In this document: positions 1-8,318 of the stretch, in pieces
Position numbering within the stretch: position 1 is the stretch's first letter
Layout of the letters: the number at the start of each line of letters is the position of its first letter
Assembly: GCA_965215165.1 (NCBI GenBank)
Contig: CBDCCX010000006.1
Span: forward strand, 1,984,001-2,048,000
DNA from: JANQRZ01 sp965215165
GTDB lineage: Bacteria; Bacteroidota; Rhodothermia; Rhodothermales; JANQRZ01
Direction of reading: 5' to 3'
Length of the DNA: 64,000 nucleotides
Position numbers and translations under genes: made by a program
The notes under the pieces: model-generated
What the model saw: the letters and a program-made list of their open reading frames with translations, nothing else
Databases searched by the model: none
What the model was told of the DNA's origin: nothing

Positions 1-829
1 CCGGCTTGACGTCCTCGGCGAACGAGCCGAGGTAGGCCCGGGCGCGCTCCAGAAAGTCCGGCGCGTCGAGCCGGCGCTTGACCGGGATCGTGAGCGCCAG
101 CAGCACGCCGGCGACGGTCGCGTGGACGCCCGACTTGAGGAACGCCAGCCACAGCCCGACGCCGAGCACGATGTAGACCAGCGTCTTCTGCACCCCGAGC
201 CGGTTCATTACGACCAGCACGGCGAGGAAGCCCGCCGCCCACCACAGCGCGGCCGTCGACACCTCGGCCGTGTAGAACAGCGCAATCACCATCACCGCGC
301 CCAGGTCATCGACGATGGCGAGCGCGGTCAGGAAGATCTTGAGCGCCAGCGGCACCCGGTCGCCCAGGAGCGCCAGCACGCCGAGCGCGAAAGCGATGTC
401 AGTCGCCATCGGAATGCCCCAGCCGTCGGTGCCGGCCCCGCCGGCGTTGAGGAAGACGTAGGCCAGCGCCGGGATCACCATGCCGCCCAGCGCCGCCGAC
501 ACGGCCAGCCCTGCGCTCTTCGGGTTCGACAGCTCGCCGCCGAGCACCTCGCGCTTGATCTCGAGCCCGACCAGCAGGAAGAAGATCGCCATCAGCCCAT
601 CGTTGATCCAGAGCAGGAGCGGCTTGTCGATCACGAACGAGCCGACGCCGACCGTGACGTAGGTCTGCCACAGGTCGAAGTAGGACGCCGACAGCGGGCT
701 GTTGGCCCACGCGAACGCGACCACGGCGCAGCCGAGCAGCAGCAGCCCACCCGCCGCCTCGGAGCGAAAGAACGACTGGAGCGGCCCGACGATCGGGTGC
801 GGCGAAACAGGGGAGGAAGACGTAGCCAT
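1..829 (-). CDS. nhaA: Na+/H+ antiporter NhaA (C-terminus cut by window edge)
   Basis: Inner-membrane Na+/H+ antiporter that exchanges cytoplasmic sodium for external protons. About 276 residues are visible of a family usually near 390-440; the C-terminus lies beyond base 1. The N-terminal part has the NhaA order: a short cytoplasmic head (MATSSSPVSPHP), a first helix, then FFLLVGLEIKREVL, followed by GWGIPMATDIAFALGVL and the AIVDDLGAVMVIALFY helix. That last helix holds the adjacent Asp pair that binds Na+/H+ in this family. The ATG at 827-829 is the first in-frame start. It is last in a run of minus-strand antiporter genes, 30 bases after mrpC, so it is probably co-transcribed with them. 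Confidence 0.93.
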   Translation of the reverse strand, partial: MATSSSPVSPHPIVGPLQSFFRSEAAGGLLLLGCAVVAFAWANSPLSASYFDLWQTYVTVGVGSFVIDKPLLLWINDGLMAIFFLLVGLEIKREVLGGELSNPKSAGLAVSAALGGMVIPALAYVFLNAGGAGTDGWGIPMATDIAFALGVLALLGDRVPLALKIFLTALAIVDDLGAVMVIALFYTAEVSTAALWWAAGFLAVLVVMNRLGVQKTLVYIVLGVGLWLAFLKSGVHATVAGVLLALTIPVKRRLDAPDFLERARAYLGSFAEDVKP

Positions 830-859
830 AGCCAGAGGAGTCGTGGATGAGAGGGCGAG

Positions 860-1186
860 TTAGGCGGCGGCGGTCTCGACGCTGCCGAGCGTGACGAAGC
901 TGCGGTAGACCAGCACGGGCGAGACCAGCCCGAACCCGATCACCACGGCCGTCGGCACCAGGGCCTGCGGGAGCGGGTTGGCCGTCGCCACGAGCGGGAC
1001 CTCCGCGCCGAGCGGCACCAGCGGCGGCGCGAGCCGCGCCACGCGCCCCATGCCGAAGACGAGCAGGTTGACCGCGTTCGAGAGCAGGACCAGCCCGAAG
1101 ACCATCCGCAGCAGGTTCCGCTGCAGGATCAGGTAGACCCCGGCTGCGAAGAGGACACCGGTGAGCAGGGCAAGGAGCGTTTGCAT
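860..1186 (-). CDS. mrpC: Mrp/Mnh antiporter subunit C (NuoK-like)
   Basis: A 108-residue, three-helix protein of the MnhC/MrpC family, related to NuoK of complex I. In other bacteria it is a small membrane subunit of the multi-protein Mrp Na+/H+ antiporter. Helices are visible at about residues 3-22 (LLALLTGVLFAAGVYLIL), 28-48 and 70-95. The length is normal for the family. The ATG at 1184-1186 overlaps the stop of the upstream 60-codon gene (TGATG arrangement), so translation is probably coupled. No large MrpA or MrpD subunit is in the neighbourhood. The protein therefore either works with subunits encoded elsewhere or is a leftover of a broken operon. Confidence 0.88.
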   Translation of the reverse strand: MQTLLALLTGVLFAAGVYLILQRNLLRMVFGLVLLSNAVNLLVFGMGRVARLAPPLVPLGAEVPLVATANPLPQALVPTAVVIGFGLVSPVLVYRSFVTLGSVETAAA

Positions 1187-1368
1187 CAGTCTAGAGCCGT
1201 GTTGGGCCGAGCGGCGGACGGGCGTGGCTGCGCGCGCTCCAGGGCCAGCACGATCGTGAGCGTGAAGCCGACCACGACGAGGAACACGCTCATGTCGAAC
1301 AGGAGCGGAGCCCCCAGCTTGAGCGCAGACCCGGCGAGCACGAGAAGGGTCGTGAGCACGGAGATCAT
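1186..1368 (-). CDS. 60-residue Mrp fragment, apparent MrpG N-terminus joined to MrpB C-terminus
   Basis: A 60-residue membrane peptide. The second half (GAPLLFDMSVFLVVVGFTL, ending in LALE) closely resembles the last transmembrane helix of MrpB, where the FDxGVYLVVVGxxLT pattern is conserved. The first ~15 residues (MISVLTTLLVLAGSA) look instead like the beginning of MrpG. Full MrpB is about 140 residues and MrpG about 110, so a deletion joining the two is the simplest reading. The frame is open, and both ends overlap neighbours in coupled fashion (ATGA with mrpF, TGATG with mrpC). That suggests it is still translated. The MrpB-like half is well supported; the MrpG origin of the start is inference. 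Confidence 0.6.
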   Translation of the reverse strand: MISVLTTLLVLAGSALKLGAPLLFDMSVFLVVVGFTLTIVLALERAQPRPSAARPNTALD

Positions 1369-1694
1369 GGGCCGTCGGGGCGAGGCGGAGAACCGGCGGG
1401 CGCGCCGGAAGACGGGGCGGCCCCGGAAAGCTCGTCGTCCCGCTGCGACTCGATGAAGCGCGCAAAGGCGACCGTCGCCAGAAACGCGATCAGCGCGAGC
1501 ACGAGCGCCGCGTCGAGGTAGGCCGGCACGCCGGAGGCGAGCGTCCACAGCGCGATCACGCCGACCGCCAGGTAGGCGATCATGTCGAGCGCCACCACGC
1601 GGTCCGGCAGGCCCGGCCCGCGTACGAGTCGGGCGAAGGCGAGACCGATCAGCGAGGAGCCGAGCAACACGGACCAGGAGAGGAGCGGTGCCAT
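1365..1694 (-). CDS. mrpF: Mrp/Mnh antiporter subunit F
   Basis: A 109-residue protein of the MrpF/MnhF family, a small membrane subunit of the Mrp Na+/H+ antiporter complex. The typical pattern is present: a first helix, the RLVRGPGLPDRVVALD loop around residues 22-37, a second helix, then AYLDAALVLALIAFLATVAFARF. The core is about 82 residues; the rest is a hydrophilic Pro/Ser-rich tail. It starts 30 bases after the universal stress protein gene, and its stop overlaps the next start (ATGA). MrpE, which usually precedes it, is absent; UspA sits there instead. Confidence 0.88.
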   Translation of the reverse strand: MAPLLSWSVLLGSSLIGLAFARLVRGPGLPDRVVALDMIAYLAVGVIALWTLASGVPAYLDAALVLALIAFLATVAFARFIESQRDDELSGAAPSSGAPAGSPPRPDGP

Positions 1695-1724
1695 GGGGCA
1701 GGAAGGTTACGGGGCACAGACGGG

Positions 1725-2627
1725 CTAGAGTTCGAAGAGCGCGTCGAGAAGGCCGAGCGTCGTGCCCTTTCGCTTGACCGCGACGACCGGCACCTCGGAG
1801 GTCCGGACGACGTTTTCGCCGACGCTGCCGAGCAGGACGGCGGCGCTCGCGCTCCGCCCCCGCGTGCCGACCAGGATGAGGTCCGCCCCGATCGTCTCCG
1901 CTTCGTCGTGGATGGTCTTGGGCACGTCCTCGCCCTCGGCGAAGTGCGGCACCGCCCGCAGCCCGCGCAGGTCTAGCTCGGCCAGGAAGGTCTCGAACCG
2001 CTCCTCGGTGCGCTGCTGCACTAGGTCGTGGAACTCATCGAAGCTCCTGCCGGCCCTCAGGTAGGTCGTCGGGACGTTGTAGACGTGGAGCAGGTGGATC
2101 TCCTCCAGCCCCGCCGCCTCGGCGAACCCCACGGCTACGTCCACCGCATCACCCGCGTGGCTCGAGAAGTCCACCGGCACCAGGACGCGCTCGATCACGG
2201 CGGGCACCTCGGGCGGGACGACCAGCACCGAGCACGGGGCCTTGCGCGCCAGCTTCTCGGCGAGGGTGCGGCCGTGCTGGTCTTTGCCGACGATGACGAG
2301 GTCCACGTCGTCCTGCCGCGCTAGGCGGAGCAGCTCGGGCAGCGACGAGCCCTCGGCGAGCGTACAGAGCACCTCGACGTTTGGCGGCCCCACAAAGTGA
2401 TCGGCGGCCAGCGCGTCCAGGTGGCCTTGGAGCTCCTCCGAGGCGGCCTGCATCGAGACCAGGAACTCCGGGTAGAGCTCGCTGAAGGCCGCAGCTCCGG
2501 GGTAGACGTGGGCGAAGCGCACGCGGCTCGACGACCCCATGAAGCTGACGAGCTCCGCGTAGCGGACCAGCACCTCGTCGTTGTCGTCCAGGTCCAGCCC
2601 GACGAGCAGGTTCTTGTATCGGTACAT
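1725..2627 (-). CDS. Universal stress protein, two tandem Usp domains
   Basis: A 300-residue cytoplasmic protein with two UspA domains, roughly residues 1-145 and 148-292. Each opens with the usual beta strand (YKNLLVGLDL; IERVLVPVDF). The second domain keeps the nucleotide-binding signature of ATP-binding Usp proteins (GTRGRSASAAVLLGS, fitting G-2x-G-9x-G-S). The first has a degenerate version (GKDQHGRTLAEKLARKAPCS), so probably only one site binds ATP. It lies between a CPA2 antiporter gene (63 bases upstream) and mrpF (30 bases downstream). The position suggests it senses or tunes ion transport, since Usp proteins are common partners of cation transporters. That role is inference. Confidence 0.92.
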   Translation of the reverse strand: MYRYKNLLVGLDLDDNDEVLVRYAELVSFMGSSSRVRFAHVYPGAAAFSELYPEFLVSMQAASEELQGHLDALAADHFVGPPNVEVLCTLAEGSSLPELLRLARQDDVDLVIVGKDQHGRTLAEKLARKAPCSVLVVPPEVPAVIERVLVPVDFSSHAGDAVDVAVGFAEAAGLEEIHLLHVYNVPTTYLRAGRSFDEFHDLVQQRTEERFETFLAELDLRGLRAVPHFAEGEDVPKTIHDEAETIGADLILVGTRGRSASAAVLLGSVGENVVRTSEVPVVAVKRKGTTLGLLDALFEL

Positions 2628-2690
2628 GGCAGGTTCCGCGTTCTGATTCGTGATGAAGAGCTGTTTCGTGATGAAGGGGCGAGCGCAGGG

Positions 2691-4601
2691 TCAGTAGCCG
2701 AGCCGCACCGTCGCCGCGCTGAGGCTCTCGGCTCCGCCGAGGAGGGTGACCTCGTCGCGGAGCCGGAGCACGTTGTTGCCGTGGGGCACGACCGAGCCGC
2801 CTTCCCGCAGGATGTCGAGCAGGAGGACGTCCGAGGGCAGGTGGAGGTCGCGCACGAAGAGGCCGTCGATGGCCGGGTTGCTAATGGTTACCTGCGCTAG
2901 CTCGCGCTCGTCGTCGCTCTGGTGCAGCAACAGCGCGGCCGATTGCGGGGCCCGCACGGCCTGGTCGAGCAGGTTGACCAACGCCGAGGTGCCGTCGATG
3001 ACGAGCGCGCCGTGGGCCCGGAACTCGTTGTAGCGCGCCAGGTCCGAGGCGCGCGCCACCAAGCGGGGCACGCCCTCGGCGGCGCGGCAGGCGCGGAGGT
3101 TGGCCTCGTCGCTGCGCAGCAGGGCCACGACGGCGTCGGTGCGCGGCGTGACGAGCGCGCCCACAGCCTCGGCCGTCACCTCGGAGAGGTGGTGCATCTC
3201 GACGTCCGAGCCGGCGAAGCGGTCGACCTGCTCGCGCTCTGGGTCCGCCATGACGACGCTCCAGCCGTGCGAGCGGAGGCGCTCGGCCAGCGCCACCGAC
3301 GCGGCCTCGACGCCGAGGACGAGCGCGTCGCGCCCCTCGCCGACCGCCGCCGGCGACGGGGTTTCGGCCTCCCCGACGCGCTTGAGCGCGGCCTTGAGAA
3401 ACAGCGGCCCGAACACCTCGTTGAGCACCACGACCGCGATGATGAGCGTGGCGAACGCCGTCCCCAGCGAGGGGAACTGTACGGCCACCTCGCGGGCCAA
3501 GCCGAGCGCGATCCCCGCCTGCGTGACGAACGCCATCCACGAGAGCCGTCGCTCCTGCGGTCCCGCCCCGGCGAGCGTGGCCCCGACGTAGGACCCGACG
3601 AAGATGCCGCCCATCCGCACCAGGAACAGCACGATCGCGATCGGCAGCGTGGCCCACAGGATGTCGAGCTTGAGCGCGAGCCCGGTGAGGGTGAAGAAGG
3701 CGACGTACACCGCCGGCCCGACGTCGTGGAGGATCGCGTCGAAGAGGTCGCGGTGCGGGGTGAAATTGGCGACGACGAACCCGCCCATGAGCGCGATCAG
3801 GAGGGGTTCGATGTAGATCTCGAAGGGGAGGTGCTCCGCCGACAGCCCCTTGACGAGGCCGGCCACCTCGAAGATCAGAAAGCCCAGCGCGACCACCGCG
3901 ACGGTCTTGACCAGCGTCGGCAGCCTCGTCCCGAGAAGCGCGCTCAGCAAGCGGCCCACGGCGTAGCCGAGCGCGAGCGCGAGCGCGAGGTCGACCGCCA
4001 GCACGCCGACGAAGCCGACGCCGAAGGCCTCGCCGAACAGGAGCGCCCCGGCCAGCGACGCGCTCACGGCGAAGAGCACGATGATCGCCACGTCCATCAG
4101 CACGGTCACGCTCAGTGCCGTCGAGGTGAACGGGCCGCGCGCGCCCACCTCGCGGATCACGGCGATCGTCGAGGGCGGCGAGAGCGCCAGCAGCACCGTG
4201 CTCCCGAGCAGCGCCACCGCCACGCGGCCGCCCAGCGACAGGCCCTGCGTAAACGGGATCGACGCGGTGAGCAGAAACAGCGCGGTCCCGACCAGCACGA
4301 GCGCGGCCACCAGGATGCCGCCTGCCGTCCATAGAATCCGGTGGAGCCTGCTGCGGAGGTCCGGGAGGTAGAGCTCACTGCCGGCCACGAACGCGATCAC
4401 GCCGAGCGACAGCTCGTCGATGAAGCGGAGGTCCTCAGCCGCCGACGTCGGGAGCAGCTCCAGCCCGAACGAGCCGACGAGCGCGCCGGCGAACAGGTAG
4501 CCCGTGATGTAGGGCAGGCGCATGCGCGAGAAGACCTGCCCGATCCGGTGCGAGGCCAAACAGAGGAGGAGGAAAACGACGGTATAGAGGACAATCTGCA
4601 T
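2691..4601 (-). CDS. CPA2 monovalent cation:proton antiporter with RCK-like domains
   Basis: A 636-residue transporter of the CPA2 (KefB/KefC-like) family, expected in the inner membrane to exchange K+ or Na+ for H+. The N-terminal ~400 residues hold 12 or so membrane helices. They begin MQIVLYTVVFLLLCLASHRI and include LPYITGYLFAGALVG, the usual start of this fold. After a charged linker, residues ~420-535 look like a TrkA-N/RCK Rossmann domain (DALVLGVEAASVALAERL). The last ~75 residues look like a TrkA-C domain (DGLFVRDLHLPSDVLLLDI, then VTLLGG). Such domains gate related channels and antiporters in response to nucleotides. It follows the EIIA-fused antiporter by 36 bases. Confidence 0.9.
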   Translation of the reverse strand: MQIVLYTVVFLLLCLASHRIGQVFSRMRLPYITGYLFAGALVGSFGLELLPTSAAEDLRFIDELSLGVIAFVAGSELYLPDLRSRLHRILWTAGGILVAALVLVGTALFLLTASIPFTQGLSLGGRVAVALLGSTVLLALSPPSTIAVIREVGARGPFTSTALSVTVLMDVAIIVLFAVSASLAGALLFGEAFGVGFVGVLAVDLALALALGYAVGRLLSALLGTRLPTLVKTVAVVALGFLIFEVAGLVKGLSAEHLPFEIYIEPLLIALMGGFVVANFTPHRDLFDAILHDVGPAVYVAFFTLTGLALKLDILWATLPIAIVLFLVRMGGIFVGSYVGATLAGAGPQERRLSWMAFVTQAGIALGLAREVAVQFPSLGTAFATLIIAVVVLNEVFGPLFLKAALKRVGEAETPSPAAVGEGRDALVLGVEAASVALAERLRSHGWSVVMADPEREQVDRFAGSDVEMHHLSEVTAEAVGALVTPRTDAVVALLRSDEANLRACRAAEGVPRLVARASDLARYNEFRAHGALVIDGTSALVNLLDQAVRAPQSAALLLHQSDDERELAQVTISNPAIDGLFVRDLHLPSDVLLLDILREGGSVVPHGNNVLRLRDEVTLLGGAESLSAATVRLGY

Positions 4602-4637
4602 AGACAGCGGAGCACGCCGGGAGGGCCGAAAGCGGGG

Positions 4638-6932
4638 TTAGTTGCGCCTGAAGCCGGCCCCGATGGGGGCCGTCTCGACCGTCGGCGCGTCCAGCAGCTG
4701 TGGGCGGGGGGCGTCGAGGACGAGTTGGCGGAGCGCCTCGGCGTCGGCCGCTTCGCGCCAGCGCGCCTCGAAGCTGGGGATCTGGACCACCTGGGCGATC
4801 GCCGAGAGCGCACGCAGGTGCTGCGCCCGCGCGTCCGGCGCGGAGACGATCACGAACGCCGCCCAGACCGGGTCGTCGTGACCGGGGAAGTAGATGCCCT
4901 CGCGGCACCGCACCACGGCCAGGACGAAGGTTCCGCGCCCGCTCATCCGCACGTGCGGGATCGCCAGGCCGGGCAGGATGACCGTGCTGCTCGCCGTCTC
5001 CCGGCTGATGAGCCGCTCCATTAGCCGCTCCGGCTTGGTCCCTACCGCCGGGGCCAGCTCCGCCGAGACCGCCTTCGCGAAGTCAGCGATGGAGAGTGGC
5101 CCGCTGAGGTCCAGGATCGGTGCCTCGGCCACGAGGCGGTGGAAGTCGTCGGAGGCCGTCGTGGCGCAGAGCGCGAGCACGAGGTCGCCGGGGCCGAACG
5201 TGTCGTCGCTGCGGACGGGGACTGCGGTGTCGCCGTAGACCGCGGCCAGCGGGAGCCAGTCGCCCGGCTGCTCGGCGGCGAGCGCCGCGAGCGTCGTCTC
5301 CTCTTGGACCGGGTAGCGCTTCAGCTTCGTCTCGCCGGCCGCGACGCGGAGGTCCCAGGCACCGATCCGGGTCGCCCCGTCGAAGAGCGTCGCCGCGCCG
5401 AGATGGGCGGCCAGTTCGGCGTGGGGCGTCTGCGTCTCGCCCCGGTTGAGGAGGTACACCTCGGGGATGGCGAACGTCTCCCGCCCGAGCCGAGCCGCGA
5501 GGACGTCGACCTCCGGATTCGCCGTGAGCGCGATGAGACGGCGAGCCCGGGCCGCACCCGCCACGCTGAGCGTCCGCTCGTCGAGGGCGCTGCCCTGCAC
5601 GGCGCGCAGGTCGGCCCGCTCGGCGGCGGCGACGTGCGCCGCGCTGCTGTCGACGAGGCACACCGTCTCCCCGTGGCGGTCCAGCACCTGGGCCAGCAGC
5701 CGCGCCGTCGGGCCGCCGCCGACGATCACGGTCCCCCGTCGCTCCTGGCTCGACCGCTCCAGCTCGCCACGTCCGCGCAGCCACGCGACGCCCCACTTCA
5801 GCGTCGCCGGCACGAGCGCCGTCGTCGCCACCGCCATAAAGACCAGGATCGAGAAGAGGTCTTGGGAGATCAGCCCCATCGAGAGCGCGATCTGCGCCAC
5901 GATGATCTCGACCGCGCCGCGCCCGTTCATCCCCAGCCCGATGGTCGTCCCCTCGCGCCAGCCGTGCCCGGTCGGGAGGTAGAACAGCGCCGTCCCGACG
6001 ACCTTCCCGATGGACGCGAGCGCGACGAGCCCGAGGAGCAGGCCGAGGTCCGTGCGGAAGACGTCGAGGGACACCGCGAACCCGGCGGTGACGAAGAAGA
6101 CCGGCGCGAGGAAGCCGATCGACACGTCGCGGACGACGTGCATGATCTCCCTCGAGAGCGACTGCCCGAGCACGCTCTCGCGCAGGAAGAGGCCTGCCAG
6201 GAAAGCCCCGAGGATGCCGTGCATCCCGACGAGGTGCGCGCCCTCGGCGTAGGCCAGCATCACGAGCAGGACCGCCGTGAACTTCGCCGTCCGACTGCCC
6301 AGCCGCTCCAGCCACCGCCCGAGCCGGGGCAGTCCCTTCAGCCCGATGACCGTCGCGATGGCGAAGTAGCCAACGGCCGCCACGAGCACCCGCACGAGCT
6401 CCGTCGGCTGGAACGTCCCGCCCTCGGCCACGCCCAGGACGACGGCGAAGAGCACGAGCGAGACGGTGTCGGCCACGAGCGCGCCGGCCATCATCACGTG
6501 TGCGATCCGGGTGTCGAGGAGCTGGAGGTCGACCAGGATGCGCGACTTGGTAGCCAGGCTCGTCACGCCGGCCGCCAGCCCGACGAAGACGCCGGCAATC
6601 GGCGGGTAGCCGAAGGCCGTGACCAGGAGGTAGCACAGCACGAACGGCGTGATGAACCCGCCGACCGCCGCCAGCAGCCCGCCCTTCGACGCGCGCCCCA
6701 GCTCGCTCGGGTCGATCTCCATCCCGATGTAGAGCATCATCAGCAGGATGCCCACCTCGGCGATCACGGCGAGCGCCTCGCCTCCTTGCAGCAGCCCGAG
6801 CAGCGGCGGGCCGAGCACGATGCCGGCCAGCAACTCACCGAGCACGGCGGGATAGCCGAGCCGGCTGGCGAGCAGCCCCGCGAGCCAGGCGACGACCAGG
6901 ACGACGAGGAGGTTGAGCAGGTCGAGTTCCAT
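4638..6932 (-). CDS. CPA2 cation:proton antiporter fused to TrkA-N and PTS EIIA-Ntr-like domains
   Basis: A 764-residue protein. Residues ~1-385 form a CPA2 antiporter membrane domain (PAVLGELLAGIVLGPPLL near the start; GMNGRGAVEIIVAQIAL later). Residues ~405-530 form an NAD-binding TrkA-N domain (GTVIVGGGPTARLLAQVL), followed by a TrkA-C-like stretch. Residues ~610-735 match a PTS EIIA type-2 domain with the phosphorylatable histidine in LPGLAIPHVR (about His660). EIIA-Ntr domains report phosphate flow from the nitrogen PTS and control K+ transport elsewhere, so phospho-control of this antiporter is a reasonable inference. The ATG at 6930-6932 is preferred; an in-frame ATG at 7025 would add 31 unlikely residues. 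First gene of the antiporter run. Confidence 0.9.
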   Translation of the reverse strand: MELDLLNLLVVLVVAWLAGLLASRLGYPAVLGELLAGIVLGPPLLGLLQGGEALAVIAEVGILLMMLYIGMEIDPSELGRASKGGLLAAVGGFITPFVLCYLLVTAFGYPPIAGVFVGLAAGVTSLATKSRILVDLQLLDTRIAHVMMAGALVADTVSLVLFAVVLGVAEGGTFQPTELVRVLVAAVGYFAIATVIGLKGLPRLGRWLERLGSRTAKFTAVLLVMLAYAEGAHLVGMHGILGAFLAGLFLRESVLGQSLSREIMHVVRDVSIGFLAPVFFVTAGFAVSLDVFRTDLGLLLGLVALASIGKVVGTALFYLPTGHGWREGTTIGLGMNGRGAVEIIVAQIALSMGLISQDLFSILVFMAVATTALVPATLKWGVAWLRGRGELERSSQERRGTVIVGGGPTARLLAQVLDRHGETVCLVDSSAAHVAAAERADLRAVQGSALDERTLSVAGAARARRLIALTANPEVDVLAARLGRETFAIPEVYLLNRGETQTPHAELAAHLGAATLFDGATRIGAWDLRVAAGETKLKRYPVQEETTLAALAAEQPGDWLPLAAVYGDTAVPVRSDDTFGPGDLVLALCATTASDDFHRLVAEAPILDLSGPLSIADFAKAVSAELAPAVGTKPERLMERLISRETASSTVILPGLAIPHVRMSGRGTFVLAVVRCREGIYFPGHDDPVWAAFVIVSAPDARAQHLRALSAIAQVVQIPSFEARWREAADAEALRQLVLDAPRPQLLDAPTVETAPIGAGFRRN

Positions 6933-7306
6933 GACGGGTGACGGGTCGAGAGGAGCAGAACTGACCGGAGCGGTCGGCAGCAGCGACGCGTAACCCTCCC
7001 GAGTGCAGGAGTCGCGGAACCTCACGCGGGACGTGCGTGAAGCGAGACCTCGCGCAAAACCACAGGCACGAGGGGGGCCGACGGAGCTAGACGGCGGCTA
7101 CGTGGACAGCGCAGCGGGTTCCAAGGGGATGCAGCGCGCGGCCAGCCACGCGGCGTGCCCGCACGGGGGATGCAGCAGGGACGGAAGGGGGATGTGGCAG
7201 TGCGCGGTCATCGGCCGGTCTCAGATCGGAGAGCGCCTACACGCCACCGCCGCCCGCCCGGTTGCATCACGAAGGCCGTGTGAAGGTGATTTCACGAGGT
7301 GGTGTT
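6933..7306. other. Non-coding stretch between the antiporter operon and the L,D-transpeptidase gene
   Basis: About 374 bases without a convincing gene. It must hold the promoter of the minus-strand antiporter run at its left end and the 3' end of the L,D-transpeptidase transcript at its right. Three short GGGGGATG-type words recur near 7125-7195. No clear -7 element, terminator or RNA gene could be recognised. Confidence 0.5.
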
Positions 7307-8257
7307 TTACGAGTTCGAGGCGCGGAGGCGGTCGAAGCGGACCTGCTGCTCGGTGCCGGGCGGGATGTCCCACGGGCTGGCCGGGAGGTCGACCGTGTTG
7401 GGGCGCGGGCCGGAGGCGGTGCGGACGAAGCGCTGGGGCCGGTCGTCGGGCTCCGCGCCGTCGCCGAGCACGAGCACCGTCGTGCCCTGCTCGAGGACGT
7501 TGTGGGTCTCGTCGAGCGTCCAGCCGTCGGCCCACTCGTAGATCCACTTCGCGTCGGCGGCGATGAGGCGGACGCAGCCGTGGCTGGCCGGCGCGCCGGT
7601 CGGCATCGTGTACTGGTGGACGTGGAAGCCGCGCATGTAGTGGAAGTTGAAGACCCACCGCATCAGCCACGCCTCGCCCTCGGGGCTCTCGGTCGAGACG
7701 CGCTCCGGCTCCTGCCAGTTGAAGTTGTAGCGCCCGCCGGGCGTCCGCGACCCGGCCGCACCCGTGTTGACCACGCCCCACCGCTGGAGCCGGCCGTGCT
7801 CGTAGGCGGCCCACGCCTGCACCTCTTTGTCGATGACGAACATCTTGTCGAGGCTGGCTCCCCCCTCGTAGACGCGGGGGAACGGCGCGTAGGCGCGCAT
7901 GTCAAGGTCGACCCGGCTCGGGACGATGAGCGTGTCGCCGATGCCGAGGTCGTGGACGCGGACGTAGTTGATGAACTCGATGAGCGGGAGCAGGTCGCGC
8001 CCGCGCCGCACGTCGCCGTCGCCGAGGTCGCGGTAGAGCCGGTGCCGCGCCCAGACGGAGTTGTTCTCGGGGTCGGCGAGGACGACGTAGCGGTAGGTGA
8101 CCTCCGGGATCGCCGCGAGGTCGGCGCGCCGGGCGTAGAGGAGCGCCTCGAGGTCGTCCTGGTCGTAGGTGCGCTGGTAGCTGCCCTGGGCGGACGCGGG
8201 CAGCGCGCAGAGGGCACAGAGCGCGAGGGCACAAAGCACGGGGAGCGAGCGGAGCAT
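7307..8257 (-). CDS. Exported L,D-transpeptidase (YkuD family)
   Basis: A 316-residue exported enzyme that would form 3-3 peptidoglycan cross-links or attach proteins to peptidoglycan. A signal peptide is clear (MLRSLPVLCALALCALCALP, cleavage after ASA). The YkuD catalytic core is at about residues 135-265, with His212/His214 and the SHGCVRL motif containing the nucleophile Cys228. The region 40-120 may be a LysM-like or other binding segment (IGDTLIVPSRVDLD resembles the end of a LysM unit) but is not certain. The start at 8255-8257 is chosen because it gives the signal peptide directly. A TATTTTCC word about 35 bases upstream could be its -7 element. Confidence 0.9.
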   Translation of the reverse strand: MLRSLPVLCALALCALCALPASAQGSYQRTYDQDDLEALLYARRADLAAIPEVTYRYVVLADPENNSVWARHRLYRDLGDGDVRRGRDLLPLIEFINYVRVHDLGIGDTLIVPSRVDLDMRAYAPFPRVYEGGASLDKMFVIDKEVQAWAAYEHGRLQRWGVVNTGAAGSRTPGGRYNFNWQEPERVSTESPEGEAWLMRWVFNFHYMRGFHVHQYTMPTGAPASHGCVRLIAADAKWIYEWADGWTLDETHNVLEQGTTVLVLGDGAEPDDRPQRFVRTASGPRPNTVDLPASPWDIPPGTEQQVRFDRLRASNS

Positions 8258-8318
8258 GAGGACCGTCGTCGGGTGGGTGAGGCCGGGGCGGAAAATACGA
8301 CAACAACCGAGCCTGTCC

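Noticed and set aside
6933..7025. Longer N-terminus (31 residues) for the EIIA-fused antiporter
   Set aside because: The added segment is polar and not family-like, whereas MELDLLNLL at 6932 is a typical antiporter beginning.
7003..7566. Possible small plus-strand gene between the antiporter operon and L,D-transpeptidase
   Set aside because: Composition is Arg/Gly-rich with no domain, and its second half overlaps the transpeptidase coding sequence.
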